A stretch of DNA of 64,000 bases from contig NBBL01000006.1 in NCBI GenBank assembly GCA_002892395.1, positions 1 through 64,000 of the forward strand. The letters are read 5' to 3'. The notes below the pieces were generated by a model. It searched no databases, was not told the origin of the DNA, and worked only from the letters and a program-made list of their open reading frames with translations. Positions within the stretch are counted from its first letter, which is position 1, and the number at the start of each line of letters is the position of its first letter. Below are positions 34,291 to 43,322 of the stretch, piece after piece. The translations under genes were made by a program, and so were the position numbers. This stretch comes from Lachnospiraceae bacterium (lineage in GTDB: Bacteria; Bacillota; Clostridia; Lachnospirales; Lachnospiraceae).

Positions 34291-34941
34291 TTACTTTGCT
34301 TTTTCAAGCTTTACCAAGCGGCTGGTTCCCAGCCTTCCCGCACCCAGCTCAATCATTTTCTCCGCATCCTCAAATGAGGAGATTCCGCCGGAGGCCTTCA
34401 CTCCTACTCCTTCTCCCACGTGCTCGGCCAGGAGCTTCACATCCTCAAAGGTAGCCCCGCCTGTCGCAAAGCCTGTGGATGTCTTAATGTAATCCGCACC
34501 TGCCGCAGTGACAAGCTGGCACATCTTGATCTTCTCTTCTTCTGTCAGAAAGCAGGTCTCTATAATCACCTTAAGGATGCGTCCGCCCACTGCTTCCTTC
34601 AGTTCGCTGATTTCGTTCTCAACGTAGTCATAGTCTTTTTCTTTCAAGGCGCCGATATTGATGACCATGTCGATCTCATCTGCGCCGTTCAAGATTGCTT
34701 CCTCGGTTTCAAAGACCTTCGTGTCTGTGGTTGTATTCCCGTTCGGGAACCCCACCACAGTGGCAATCCTGACTCTGCCCTTCAGGTAGCTGCAGGCCTT
34801 TCGCACAAAACAAGGCGGAATGCAAATGGAGGCAGTGTGATACCGCATTGCATCATCACAAAGCTGCCGGATTTCCTCCCATGTACTGGTCTGTGCCAGC
34901 ACCGTGTGATCAACCTTCCTTAAAATCTCCTCGTGTGTCAT
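34291..34941 (-). CDS. deoC: Deoxyribose-phosphate aldolase
   Basis: A protein of 216 residues from ATG 34941 (GGGAGG 5 bases upstream; an adjacent ATG one codon earlier is possible). DERA TIM-barrel motifs: [34 protein letters not shown], the Schiff-base lysine in [15 protein letters not shown], and the second lysine in [11 protein letters not shown]. It splits deoxyribose 5-phosphate to acetaldehyde and glyceraldehyde 3-phosphate. Its pathway partners udp, cdd and deoB are about 23 kb away in this window. Confidence 0.96.
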   Translation of the reverse strand: MTHEEILRKVDHTVLAQTSTWEEIRQLCDDAMRYHTASICIPPCFVRKACSYLKGRVRIATVVGFPNGNTTTDTKVFETEEAILNGADEIDMVINIGALKEKDYDYVENEISELKEAVGGRILKVIIETCFLTEEEKIKMCQLVTAAGADYIKTSTGFATGGATFEDVKLLAEHVGEGVGVKASGGISSFEDAEKMIELGAGRLGTSRLVKLEKAK

Positions 34942-34970
34942 CATAACCTCCCTCTTCTGCATGGATGTCC

Positions 34971-35036
34971 GACTCGCTTCCGACTTGCTTCTGACTCGTT
35001 TCCGGCTCGTTTCCGGCTCGTTTCCGACGCGCTTCT
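34971..35036. repeat. Six tandem 11-base repeats in the deoC leader
   Basis: Units based on GGCTCGTTTCC run head to tail (GACTCGCTTCC, GACTTGCTTCT, GACTCGTTTCC, two GGCTCGTTTCC, GACGCGCTTCT). They fill the space between the deoC promoter and its ribosome site. The 11-base period is close to one helical turn. Function unknown. Confidence 0.8.
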
Positions 35037-35045
35037 TTTGATCCC

Positions 35046-35122
35046 ATCATATCGTTTTTTGATCTCATGTCAATCATGATTTGCAATTTATTTGAGAATA
35101 TTTTGTTTGAATTTGAGAATAT
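35046..35122 (-). promoter_or_regulatory. deoC promoter with upstream direct-repeat operator
   Basis: Minus strand -35 TTGACA (35068-35073), 16 bases, -10 TATGAT (35046-35051). Upstream, ATTTGAGAATAT occurs exactly twice (35090-35101 and 35111-35122), spaced 21 bases, two helical turns. Direct repeats of this spacing suit a DeoR-family protein, such as the one encoded after deoC. Position upstream of -35 could mean activation or looping repression. Confidence 0.65.
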
Positions 35123-35175
35123 CTCGTGTTAATTTGATTTTTTTGTGATTTTATTTGATTCTTTTTCCCGGCATG

Positions 35176-35210
35176 CAAAAAGGGATGCCGCGCTTCCCAC
35201 GGCACCCCTT
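35176..35210 (-). terminator. Terminator of the amino acid ABC operon
   Basis: Minus-strand stem AAGGGGTGCCG/CGGCATCCCTT followed by TTTGC; located 68 bases after the ATPase stop. No gene is seen in 35123-35277. Confidence 0.75.
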
Positions 35211-35277
35211 CCGATCTCCATCAATCTCTCACTGATTTGTTGTCAAAATCCGCCTCTCACCGCTTCCGGAACGATCA

Positions 35278-36018
35278 TCAAAGAACCTTGCTCAAAAAAA
35301 GCTGAAGCCTCGGGTCCTTCGGATGAGAGAAGAATTCAGACGGCTCATTCTCCTCCAGAAAATTTCCATCGTCCAGGAACATGACGCGGGAGGCGACTTC
35401 CCGGGCAAATCCCATCTCGTGGGTGACCACCACCATCGTCATTTTCTGGGCGGCAAGATCCTTCATAACATTCAGCACCTCTCCCACCATTTCCGGGTCA
35501 AGAGCGGAAGTCGGCTCATCGAACAACATGACATCCGGCTGCATGCAAAGCGCCCGCGCAATGGCAATGCGCTGCTGCTGCCCGCCGGAAAGCTGAGAAG
35601 GGTACGCGTCCGCCCGGTCGGCAAGCCCTACCTTTTGCAGCAATTCCATGGCCAGCGCCTTCGCCTCCTCCTCCGATTTCCCCTGAAGCTTCATCGGCGC
35701 CAGCGTCAGATTTTTCATGATATTCATGTGGGGAAACAGGTTGAACTGCTGAAAGACCATCCCCATCTTTTGACGGTGCAGATCAATATTCGTTTTCGGA
35801 TCGCAGATATCCACACCTTCAAAGTAAATATGCCCGGAGCTGGGCTCCTCCATACGGTTTAAGCAGCGTAGAAAGGTGGATTTTCCGGAGCCGGAGGGCC
35901 CGATGACGCAGACCACATCCCCTCGATTGATTTCCACAGTAATATGATTCAATACATGCTGCGCTCCGAACTCCTTGCTCAAATTTTCAATCCGGATCAG
36001 TGCTGTTTCATCGCCCAC
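35278..36018 (-). CDS. Polar amino acid ABC transporter, ATP-binding protein
   Basis: A protein of 246 residues starting at GTG 36018, with GGGGAGG 10 bases upstream. GlnQ/HisP type: Walker [14 protein letters not shown]-loop [13 protein letters not shown], signature [15 protein letters not shown], Walker [16 protein letters not shown]-loop VTHEMGFA. It energises the permease encoded upstream and overlaps it by 11 bases. Third gene of a complete binding protein-permease-ATPase operon. The substrate is a polar amino acid or cystine; not resolvable from sequence by eye. Confidence 0.95.
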   Translation of the reverse strand: MGDETALIRIENLSKEFGAQHVLNHITVEINRGDVVCVIGPSGSGKSTFLRCLNRMEEPSSGHIYFEGVDICDPKTNIDLHRQKMGMVFQQFNLFPHMNIMKNLTLAPMKLQGKSEEEAKALAMELLQKVGLADRADAYPSQLSGGQQQRIAIARALCMQPDVMLFDEPTSALDPEMVGEVLNVMKDLAAQKMTMVVVTHEMGFAREVASRVMFLDDGNFLEENEPSEFFSHPKDPRLQLFLSKVL

Positions 36019-36700
36019 TTGTCTGCAGCCTCCCCTCCAGATATTTGACTCCTTGCGAGAACACCAGAACCATGATGAGATAAATCAGGGCAACCGCCAT
36101 CATCGGCATGAATGCGGCATAGGTGCGGCTGCGTATAATGTCACCGCCCTTCGTCAAATCCTCCAGCGCAATATATCCTGCCACAGAGGTCTCCTTCATC
36201 AGAACGATAAACTCATTCGCCAACGTGGGAATGACATTCTTGAATGCCTGCGGCATGATGATATAGACCATGGTCTGAATGTAATTGAAGCCCAGGCTTC
36301 GTCCTGCCTCAAACTGCCCCTTCGGGATCGACTGAATCCCTGATCGAAAGATTTCTGCCTGATACGCGCCGGAATTGATCCCGAATGCGATGATCGCCAC
36401 AAAAATCTTATCAATTCTCACCGAACGGAATACGCCGAAATAAATCAGAAGCAGCTGTACCACCACCGGTGTGCCGCGAATCACGGTAAGATAGAAGCCG
36501 CCGATTGCGCTGGCAATTGCAAGCCTTCCCGTGTTTGCATGGATGCTTCTCACAATCGCCACCGTGAAGCCGATAACCAGACCGAGAAGCACCGCAAAAA
36601 ACGTGACCTTCAGCGTAACGCCCAGCCCGTTGACCAAATACCGCCAGCGCTCCTCCTTCACAAAATTGAGCACCAGTGATTCCGTAAACTTCTGCCACAT
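36008..36700 (-). CDS. Polar amino acid ABC transporter, permease
   Basis: A protein of 230 residues of the HisM/GlnP family. Several membrane helices are visible ([55 protein letters not shown]). The EAA loop is at about residues 130-150 ([25 protein letters not shown]). A single permease gene means a homodimeric channel. It starts 10 bases after the binding-protein stop. Confidence 0.94.
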   Translation of the reverse strand: MWQKFTESLVLNFVKEERWRYLVNGLGVTLKVTFFAVLLGLVIGFTVAIVRSIHANTGRLAIASAIGGFYLTVIRGTPVVVQLLLIYFGVFRSVRIDKIFVAIIAFGINSGAYQAEIFRSGIQSIPKGQFEAGRSLGFNYIQTMVYIIMPQAFKNVIPTLANEFIVLMKETSVAGYIALEDLTKGGDIIRSRTYAAFMPMMAVALIYLIMVLVFSQGVKYLEGRLQTSGR

Positions 36701-36710
36701 GAACTGCTCC

Positions 36711-37562
36711 TTACTCTGCTTTGATATACTTTTCTACAATCTTGTCGAAGGTTCCGTCCTTCTTCAGCTCCCCGATTGCCGTATTGATCGCATCAAGCAG
36801 CTGTGTGTTCCCCTTCTGCACTGCCACGGCATACTCCTCGTCCGTATAAGACTCATCCAGAATGCGAAGACCCGGTACCTCCTTCACATACTGCTTTGCA
36901 GTCTCACCGTCGATAATCACCGCATCTACCTTGCTCTGAGTGAGGGCCTGCACTGCTTCCATTCCCTTTGAGTAGCGCTCGACGGCATCATCCCCCAGAT
37001 CGGCACTTACATAAAGATCTCCGGTGGTTCCCTGCTGTACGCCCACCAGCTTTCCCTTCAGGTCATCCGGTCCTGCAATGTCGGAATCCTCACGGATAAT
37101 GATGACCTGGGTCGCATGGGCATAGCTGTCGGAGAAATCCACATTCTGCTTCCGATCCTCTGTGACCGTCATACCGGCCGCGCCAAGATCCGCCTTTCCG
37201 GAGACAATCTCGGGGATAATCGCATCAAAGGCAATATCCTCAATCTCCAGCTTCAGCCCCAGCTTCTCTGCAATGGCGTTGCAAATTTCCACATCAATGC
37301 CCACAATCTCATTTCCATTGTGGAACTCATAGGGCGGGAACTCCGCGTTGGTGCACATAATGAGGGATCCCGGGGTCACCGTCTTGACTGCCGTATTTCC
37401 CTCTGTCTTCTCTGCTGCCTGTTTTGTTTCCTCCGCTGCCGACGCTGCCTCTGTCTTTTCTGCGCTCGCCGCGGTATCTGTTGTTGCAGCACTGCTGCCG
37501 CAAGCCGCCAACATCAAAGAAAGCGCCGCCGCCGCCCATATTCCAGTTGTTTTCCGATTCAT
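36711..37562 (-). CDS. Amino acid ABC transporter substrate-binding lipoprotein
   Basis: A protein of 283 residues. Signal peptide with lipobox LAAC (cysteine at 21), an Ala/Glu/Lys/Thr-rich linker to about residue 60, then a SBP_bac_3 domain (LIMCTNAEFPPYEFHNGNEIVGIDVEICNAIAEKLGLKLE; LGAAGMTVTEDRKQNVDFSDSYA). Anchored outside the membrane, it captures the substrate for the permease. First gene of the operon and preceded by a good promoter. The low-complexity linker is a usual lipoprotein tether. Confidence 0.95.
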   Translation of the reverse strand: MNRKTTGIWAAAALSLMLAACGSSAATTDTAASAEKTEAASAAEETKQAAEKTEGNTAVKTVTPGSLIMCTNAEFPPYEFHNGNEIVGIDVEICNAIAEKLGLKLEIEDIAFDAIIPEIVSGKADLGAAGMTVTEDRKQNVDFSDSYAHATQVIIIREDSDIAGPDDLKGKLVGVQQGTTGDLYVSADLGDDAVERYSKGMEAVQALTQSKVDAVIIDGETAKQYVKEVPGLRILDESYTDEEYAVAVQKGNTQLLDAINTAIGELKKDGTFDKIVEKYIKAE

Positions 37563-37605
37563 ATTATTTCCCTCCCATGTTTAAAAATTCATTTGTTAAG
37601 TAGAG

Positions 37606-37633
37606 ATTATACCCGGTTTTTTAAATTAATCAA
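37606..37633 (-). promoter_or_regulatory. Promoter of the amino acid ABC operon
   Basis: Minus strand -35 TTGATT (37628-37633), 16 bases, -10 TATAAT (37606-37611). Confidence 0.75.
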
Positions 37634-37643
37634 GTGTTTTTAT

Positions 37644-37680
37644 ATAAAAATCGAGATGGGCTAATGGGGGCCCATCTCGT
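37644..37680 (-). terminator. Terminator after ctpA
   Basis: Minus-strand stem CGAGATGGGC/GCCCATCTCG followed by ATTTTTATA. It separates the envelope operon from the ABC operon. Confidence 0.85.
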
Positions 37681-37693
37681 CAATATGTACTAT

Positions 37694-38983
37694 TTATTCA
37701 CTTTTTAGAATTTCCAGTGCCTTCTTAAGCTGTGCGTCATGCGCCCCATTCTGTGTGTCCCCTGCCTCCGATTCCACTTCCACATCCGGTTCAATTCCCT
37801 TTCCGTGCAGATCAAAACCGCTGGGAGTGTAGTAATGCTGGGTAGTCAGCTTGACAGCAGATCCATCTCCCAGCGGAAGCACGAACTGGACGATGCCCTT
37901 TCCGAAGCTCTTCGTCCCCACCAGCGTCGCGGCATGAAAATCCTTGTACGCCCCGGCGAAGATCTCGGAACAGCTGGCCGAGTTTCCATTGATCAAAAGC
38001 GCCGTCGGCAGCTTGACCTCATGCCCGTCGGAGGAATAGTATTTGTCTCCGACGCCGGATCTTCCCGCGGTGTAGACCAAAAGTCCGTCCGGGAGCATGT
38101 AGTCCAGCATTTTCACTGCCGACTGAAGAACGCCTCCCGGATTGTTTCTGAGATCCAGCACCAGCGCTTTCATTCCCTGCTTGGTGAGTTCCTCAATCGC
38201 CTGCTCAAACTGATCCGGCGTCACCAAATCGAACTGCAGGATACAGACGTAACCGACGCCCCCTTCCTTCATCTCGTATTCCACGGTCGGCACGCCGACG
38301 CTGCGCCGGGTGATGTCCAGTGTAAGTTCCTCCCTTGTTTCTCCCCGAAGCACCACCAGCCTAACGATGCTCCCACTCTCTCCGTGAATATAGGTTGACA
38401 CAAAATAATCGAGATCCTCTCCGGTGATTTCCTTTCCATCCACGCTGAACAGAATGTCCTTCGCCTGCAATCCCGCTTCTTCCGCAGGAGAACCTTTGAA
38501 CACATTGATTACCGTACAGATGCCTGTCTTCGGATCCTGAGAAAGGAGTGCTCCGATCCCGGAGTAGGTTCCTCTGGTCTCTTCGTTTATTTTTGCAAAT
38601 TCTTCCGCCGTATAATACACCGTGTAGGGGTCCCCAAGCCCCTTCATCATGCCGGAATAGATTCCCTCCTCCACCGCTCGGGGATCCTCATCAAACAGAT
38701 AATTGTTCCGAATTACCTGCTGCATCAATTTGATTTTTGCGGTAATTCTGTCATATTCCAGATGCTCCGGGTTTGGCTTCCCCTCTGCCGTTCCGGTGAC
38801 TTCTCCCACCGTTCCTGCCGCACCGCTTCTTCTTGCAAAATGGCCTAAGAACAGGCGGACTGCAAAAAAACCGCCCAAAAGACCCAGTACGACAGCCAGA
38901 AGAACACCGACCAACAGCCCCTTCAAAAAGCCCGATTTTTTTTTCGTTTCCACATGAAAATCCGAAGGCATCATTTCCTGCAT
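37694..38983 (-). CDS. ctpA: C-terminal processing peptidase (S41, CtpA-like)
   Basis: About 429 residues from ATG 38983 (AGGG 7 bases upstream). A short cytosolic N-terminus and one membrane helix (FLKGLLVGVLLAVVLGLLGGFFAV) are followed by an S41 N-terminal helical region, a PDZ domain (GIGALLSQD...VINVFKGSPAEEAGLQAKDILFSVDG), then the protease core with serine in NGNSASCSEIFAGA and lysine in GTKSFGKGIVQ. It acts outside the membrane, typically on cell-wall hydrolases or their partners. It comes last after ftsEX and an M23 hydrolase, which suits control of that hydrolase. Confidence 0.92.
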   Translation of the reverse strand: MQEMMPSDFHVETKKKSGFLKGLLVGVLLAVVLGLLGGFFAVRLFLGHFARRSGAAGTVGEVTGTAEGKPNPEHLEYDRITAKIKLMQQVIRNNYLFDEDPRAVEEGIYSGMMKGLGDPYTVYYTAEEFAKINEETRGTYSGIGALLSQDPKTGICTVINVFKGSPAEEAGLQAKDILFSVDGKEITGEDLDYFVSTYIHGESGSIVRLVVLRGETREELTLDITRRSVGVPTVEYEMKEGGVGYVCILQFDLVTPDQFEQAIEELTKQGMKALVLDLRNNPGGVLQSAVKMLDYMLPDGLLVYTAGRSGVGDKYYSSDGHEVKLPTALLINGNSASCSEIFAGAYKDFHAATLVGTKSFGKGIVQFVLPLGDGSAVKLTTQHYYTPSGFDLHGKGIEPDVEVESEAGDTQNGAHDAQLKKALEILKSE

Positions 38984-39029
38984 CTCGTTTCCCTCATCCT
39001 TCATTTGATTTCTCCTGACACATGCTGGA

Positions 39030-39196
39030 CCGGCATCCCTGCCGCGCCGCCGGTTCGCTGACTTTTCCTCGCGTCCCTATCCCGCCGCCAGTTCGCTGAC
39101 TTTTCCTCGCGTCCCTATCCCGCCGCCGGTTCGCTGGCTTTTCCTCGCATCCCTGCCACGCCGCCGGTTTGCCGGCTTTTCCTGCATCCGGCGCCG
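39030..39196. repeat. 38-base tandem repeats between the M23 hydrolase and ctpA
   Basis: Four units of 38 bases start near 39045, 39083, 39121 and 39159, with a partial unit before them. Units share CGCCGCCGGTTCGCTG, then TTTTCCTCGC and TCCCT. The second and third units are nearly identical. The block ends three bases before the hydrolase stop codon. An open frame runs through it but has no family resemblance. Function unknown. Confidence 0.85.
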
Positions 39197-39198
39197 GC

Positions 39199-40461
39199 TC
39201 ACGGGCGGACATAGGACGCAGGATCCAGATAGTTCCCGCCTGAACGGAGGCCAAAGTGGAGGTGCGGTCCGGTGGAGATTCCTGTGGATCCCACCCTTCC
39301 GATGGTCTCCCCTGCAGTGACTCTCTGTCCGACGCTGACGTCGATTTCGGAGCAGTGCATGTAAAGCGTGTAAACGCCTCCGCCGTGACTCAGCATGATA
39401 AAATTTCCCGCCGCTCCTGTGTAAGAAGCCGTCACCACTTCTCCCTCCGCCGCTGCCACAATGACGGTTCCCGTGGCCGCGGCAATGTCAATGCCCTGAT
39501 GGTAGCTGCTGGCTCCCTTGACCGGTGACGTCCGCTTCCCGAACGGAGAAGTGACCCGCGCACTTCCGGGGCAGGGCCAGAGAAAATGAAGGTCTCCGAT
39601 GGACTTTTGCTTTTCCTGCGCCTCTCCCTGCCGACGTCTTGCTTCCTCCTCTGCTTTCCTCTGCTCCTCCTCCCGCTTTTTCACCGCAGCTTCCACCGCG
39701 CGAATTTCTGCCTCCTGCGCGGCGATTTGCGCCTGATATGCGCTGAGCTCATCCTGTGCTTCCCCGATTTCACCAGCGTACTGCTCCAGCTCCCTTCGCT
39801 TTTCCCTCATCAGTGCCTCGGTGGCATTTCTCTTTGCCTCCGCTGATGCCTGCAGCGCAAGCAGTTCCTCCCGTTCCTTCAGAAGCTGCTGCTTTTTTTG
39901 CTCTGTCTCTTCACAGAGCTGCCCATAGCGATCCAGCTGTCTGCGGTCATATTCGGAGATTTTCTGCACGTATTCCACCCGATTAAAAAACTCCGAAAGG
40001 TTCCCGGAGGAAAACAAAAGCTCCACAAATCCTGTATTCCCTTTTTCATACATATAGCGGATCCGAAGCTTCATTTCCTCATACTGCTTTTTCCTGTCGG
40101 CCTGCTTGGCAGACAGCTCCTCTTCTGTCACCCCAATCTCTGCTTCCTTGTCTGCCCCCTTAGCCTCCAGCCCGGAAATTTCTGTCTCCAGTGCGGTCAT
40201 ATCCTGATCCAGACTGGCAATGTATGCGGAGGTATCCGTCTTCAGAGCACTCAGCCTTCCGATCATCTCCTGTGTGCGCTTCTGTTCCGCTTCCAGCTCC
40301 CGCTTCTTTGTCCCCGCATTCTCAATCTGCTGCTGCTCCTCAAAGGTGGGAGCTGCCTGTGCGGCCGGTGAAAAAACCAGGCCTTCGCCCAGACAGAACA
40401 GCAAAACGCCAAGAACCAAGCTCTGCCTGCGTGCCCTGCGCGCATGCGCCTTTTGTTTCAT
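39199..40461 (-). CDS. M23-family murein hydrolase with coiled coil (EnvC/PcsB-like)
   Basis: A protein of 420 residues from ATG 40461, with GGAGG 7 bases upstream. Signal peptide (SLVLGVLLFCLGEGLVF...AQA), then a long coiled coil (about residues 40-270, EEQQQIENAGTKKRELEAEQKR onward), then an M23 LytM domain: HQGIDIAAATGT, YMH, and GPHLHFGLRSGG. Zinc ligands H, D and HxH are present, so it looks catalytic. Located 13 bases after ftsX, it fits the known scheme in which FtsEX activates a coiled-coil peptidoglycan hydrolase at division. Confidence 0.93.
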   Translation of the reverse strand: MKQKAHARRARRQSLVLGVLLFCLGEGLVFSPAAQAAPTFEEQQQIENAGTKKRELEAEQKRTQEMIGRLSALKTDTSAYIASLDQDMTALETEISGLEAKGADKEAEIGVTEEELSAKQADRKKQYEEMKLRIRYMYEKGNTGFVELLFSSGNLSEFFNRVEYVQKISEYDRRQLDRYGQLCEETEQKKQQLLKEREELLALQASAEAKRNATEALMREKRRELEQYAGEIGEAQDELSAYQAQIAAQEAEIRAVEAAVKKREEEQRKAEEEARRRQGEAQEKQKSIGDLHFLWPCPGSARVTSPFGKRTSPVKGASSYHQGIDIAAATGTVIVAAAEGEVVTASYTGAAGNFIMLSHGGGVYTLYMHCSEIDVSVGQRVTAGETIGRVGSTGISTGPHLHFGLRSGGNYLDPASYVRP

Positions 40462-40474
40462 CCTCTCACCTCCG

Positions 40475-41383
40475 TCACACGCTAAGATGCTTTTGTATCG
40501 TGAAAAAGCTGACGGCAAACCCCATGCCGCCGCCCAAAAGGAGCGCTACCAACGCCATGACGGGAAACACCTCCTCCCGCGGGAGAAAGCGAATCACATC
40601 CGACAGCATGTGGAACCGAGCCGTGAGATCCTGCAGCACTCTGCCATAGAGAACATAAACTGCCGCCAGAGGAATCCCGGCGCCAATCAGGCCGATGACG
40701 GTTCCCTCAATCACAAACGGGGCGCGGATCATCCCGTTGGTCGCGCCGATCATTCGCATAATTTCATTTTCACTTCGCCGAAACTCTGCAGCCACCGTGA
40801 TGGTGTTGGCGATGAGAAAAACGGCAACCAGAAGAAGAATCGAGATGATGAGACCCGAAAACAGGGTGATCACCCGGTTTAAACGAAGAAGAATCGCCAC
40901 CGCACTGCGCGCATAATTGACCTGCCGCACGCCGGGGATTTCCCGAAGCCACTGCACAAACGAATCCTGCTCTTCGATATCCCAAAGGAGAATATTGTAG
41001 GAGGCGCTCCCCGCCAGCGGGTTGTCCTCCTCAAACCCGGCTGCCAGCTCCTCCCTTCCCGCAAAGTAGTCGCGCTGAAAGCTCTCCCAGGCCTCCTCTG
41101 CGGAAATGAATTGCAGCTCCCGAACCTCCGGTCTTGCTCCGATCTCCTCTCCTGCCTTGCGGATTTCCTCTTCGCTCAGCTCCTCCGAGAACAAAACCGT
41201 AATTCCCACATTGTTCTCTACATTTCGAACCACATAATCCAGATTTCTCACAATGCTGTAAAACATGCAAAATAAAAAAATACATGCCGCGACTGTCGCC
41301 ATGCTGGCTAAAGAAAATTTGACATTCCGGCATATATTTTTAAGCCCCTGTCTGAGGCAGTAGCCAACGGTATTGAAATTCAT
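40475..41383 (-). CDS. ftsX: Cell-division ABC transporter permease-like protein FtsX
   Basis: A protein of 302 residues. One N-terminal membrane helix ([22 protein letters not shown]), an extracellular domain of about 120 residues ([14 protein letters not shown]...), then three helices in the FtsX C-terminal domain ([68 protein letters not shown]). With FtsE it transmits ATP hydrolysis to an outside hydrolase. ATGA overlap with ftsE. Confidence 0.95.
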   Translation of the reverse strand: MNFNTVGYCLRQGLKNICRNVKFSLASMATVAACIFLFCMFYSIVRNLDYVVRNVENNVGITVLFSEELSEEEIRKAGEEIGARPEVRELQFISAEEAWESFQRDYFAGREELAAGFEEDNPLAGSASYNILLWDIEEQDSFVQWLREIPGVRQVNYARSAVAILLRLNRVITLFSGLIISILLLVAVFLIANTITVAAEFRRSENEIMRMIGATNGMIRAPFVIEGTVIGLIGAGIPLAAVYVLYGRVLQDLTARFHMLSDVIRFLPREEVFPVMALVALLLGGGMGFAVSFFTIQKHLSV

Positions 41384-42054
41384 GGATTCTCTCGCTCCTC
41401 ATCCGTTTGCAGGATTCCGTGGTCCAGGCAGAGAACCCGCTTCTGCATTCTCTTCACCAGCTCTCCGGAATGCGTAATCACAACAACCGTCGTGCCCGTC
41501 TCGTTGATTCTTTCCAAAAGCTCCATGATTTCTCCGGCGGTTTTTGTGTCCAGATTTCCGGTCGGCTCATCTGCCAGGAGAAGCCGCGGGCGGTTCACCA
41601 GCGCCCGGGCAATTGCAACGCGCTGCTGCTCCCCTCCGGAAAGCTCCGTCACGTTTGCCTTGTACTTTGCGGACAGCCCCACCAGCTGAAGCGCCTTGGA
41701 TACATTTTCCTTCAGCTCTCCGGTGCCTTTCCCAATCACGCGCTGGGCAAAGGCAACATTGTCAAATACATTCAAATGCCGCAGCAGGCGAAAGTCCTGA
41801 AACACGACACCGATGGTGCGGCGATAGTTGGGGATCCTGCGCCGCGGCATGGAGCCGAGCTCGATATCGTTGACCAAAAGACGTCCCTCGCTGGGCTCAA
41901 TTTCCTTTGTCAGGAGGCGGATCAGAGTCGACTTCCCGGCTCCCGACCGCCCCGTGATGAACACAAATTCACCATCTGCAATCCGCAGATTGACATGCTT
42001 CAGCGCCCGTTTTCCCCGCTCAAAGGTCTTACTGACGTTTTCAAGCTCTATCAT
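41380..42054 (-). CDS. ftsE: Cell-division ATP-binding protein FtsE
   Basis: A protein of 224 residues. Walker [16 protein letters not shown]-loop VFQDFRLL, signature [15 protein letters not shown], Walker [14 protein letters not shown]-loop VVVITHSGE. It shares one base with the stop of the upstream regulator, so translation is coupled. Forms the FtsEX complex with the next gene. Confidence 0.96.
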   Translation of the reverse strand: MIELENVSKTFERGKRALKHVNLRIADGEFVFITGRSGAGKSTLIRLLTKEIEPSEGRLLVNDIELGSMPRRRIPNYRRTIGVVFQDFRLLRHLNVFDNVAFAQRVIGKGTGELKENVSKALQLVGLSAKYKANVTELSGGEQQRVAIARALVNRPRLLLADEPTGNLDTKTAGEIMELLERINETGTTVVVITHSGELVKRMQKRVLCLDHGILQTDEERENP

Positions 42055-43142
42055 CAGTAATTCATGGTCTCCATATACTTCATATATTTCACCACCATCA
42101 GCGCAATCTTAAAGGTGATGGCGTCCTCAAATACCCGGAGATCCAGACCGGTCGTCTTCTGGAGCTTATCCAAACGGTATACCAGCGTGTTTCTGTGTAT
42201 ATAAAGCTGTCTGGAGGTCTCGGAAACATTCAGACTGTTCTCGAAAAACTTGTTAATGGTCTGCAATGTCTCCTCGTCAAAGTCATCCGGATTCTTTCCT
42301 TCAAAGATTTCCCGGATAAACATTTTGCAGAGCGGGATCGGAAGCTGGTAGATCAGCCGTCCGATTCCAAGGCGGCTGTATGCTACGATGTTCTGCTCCT
42401 TGTAGAAGATTTTCCCCACGTCCAGCGCCATCTTGGCTTCCTTATAGGATCTGGACACTTCCTTGATTTCATTCACGATGGTGCCGTAAGCGACATTTAC
42501 CTCGTCGATTTTTTCTGCCTTCAGCCCGGATAGGATCTCCTCCGCAGTTTCGTCCAGATCCCCGTAGCTCTCCCCCTCCTTCAGCTCCTTCACGAGAATG
42601 ATGTTCTTTCCGTCCACCGCAGTCACAAAATCTGTGCTTTTCCCGGAGAACAGGGAACGAACCGTCTCCAGAACATTCACCTCCCGGTCGTTTTTCGCTT
42701 CAATAATGTAAACCGCACGGCGCGCATCCATCACGATATGGAGCTTCTTCGCGCGATTGTATATATCAACCAGCAGCAAATTGTCAAGAAGCAGGTTCTT
42801 GATGAAGTTGTCCCGATCAAAGCGCTCCTTATAGGCGGTCAGCAGGTTCTGCACCTGAAATGCAGCCAGCTTACCCACCATGTAAACATCATCCGTTGTC
42901 CCCTTGGCAAGCAGAATATACTCCAGCTGATTTTCGTCGAACACCTTGAAAAACTGGCAGCCACCTACCACCTGAGAATCCGCGGGAGAATCCGCAAATG
43001 CCAGTGCGGAGGCCTCGTACTCCTCGGCCCCTGTGAAGGTTCCTGTGATCACCTTTCCGTCTGTATCCGTAATGCAAAGCTCAATTCGAGTAATATTTTT
43101 CAGACCCTCCAGAGTCGTTTGCAAAATCTGATTTGATATCAT
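42054..43142 (-). CDS. CdaR/PucR-family transcriptional regulator
   Basis: A protein of 362 residues. The N-terminal region resembles a sugar-diacid-type sensory domain (LKNITRIELCITDTDGKVITGTF; AKGTTDDVYMVGKLAAFQVQNLL), a central GGDEF-like PucR region follows, and the C-terminal PucR HTH reads TINKFFENSLNVSETSRQLYIHRNTLVYRLDKLQKTTGLDL. The start has AAAGGAG upstream. It leads the ftsE-ftsX-M23-ctpA operon with a one-base overlap, an unusual partner for cell-division genes. Ligand unknown. Confidence 0.88.
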   Translation of the reverse strand: MISNQILQTTLEGLKNITRIELCITDTDGKVITGTFTGAEEYEASALAFADSPADSQVVGGCQFFKVFDENQLEYILLAKGTTDDVYMVGKLAAFQVQNLLTAYKERFDRDNFIKNLLLDNLLLVDIYNRAKKLHIVMDARRAVYIIEAKNDREVNVLETVRSLFSGKSTDFVTAVDGKNIILVKELKEGESYGDLDETAEEILSGLKAEKIDEVNVAYGTIVNEIKEVSRSYKEAKMALDVGKIFYKEQNIVAYSRLGIGRLIYQLPIPLCKMFIREIFEGKNPDDFDEETLQTINKFFENSLNVSETSRQLYIHRNTLVYRLDKLQKTTGLDLRVFEDAITFKIALMVVKYMKYMETMNY

Positions 43143-43217
43143 CCCTGTCTCCTTTCAGTCGAGCCGTCTCCGTCGGCGCGCCGATCTGCTTACTCCCCTT
43201 CCGTAGAAACACTTCCT

Positions 43218-43246
43218 ATCATAAGTCAGCAGAGACAGAATTTCAA
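43218..43246 (-). promoter_or_regulatory. Promoter of the regulator-ftsEX operon
   Basis: Minus strand -35 TTGAAA (43241-43246), 17 bases, -10 TATGAT (43218-43223). Confidence 0.65.
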
Positions 43247-43322
43247 GCGAATTGTAGAAAAATGTCCGGATTTTCTGTGCATATTTTACATTTACTTTTC
43301 CGATAATTGGTGAAATTGCGTG

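Noticed and set aside
39030-39196. Possible CRISPR array
   Set aside because: Units are adjacent with no unique spacers, only four copies, and no cas genes in the window.
38994-39254. 86-codon minus-strand frame through the tandem repeats
   Set aside because: Product of the 38-base repeat in one frame, overlapping the hydrolase end; no ribosome site or family match.
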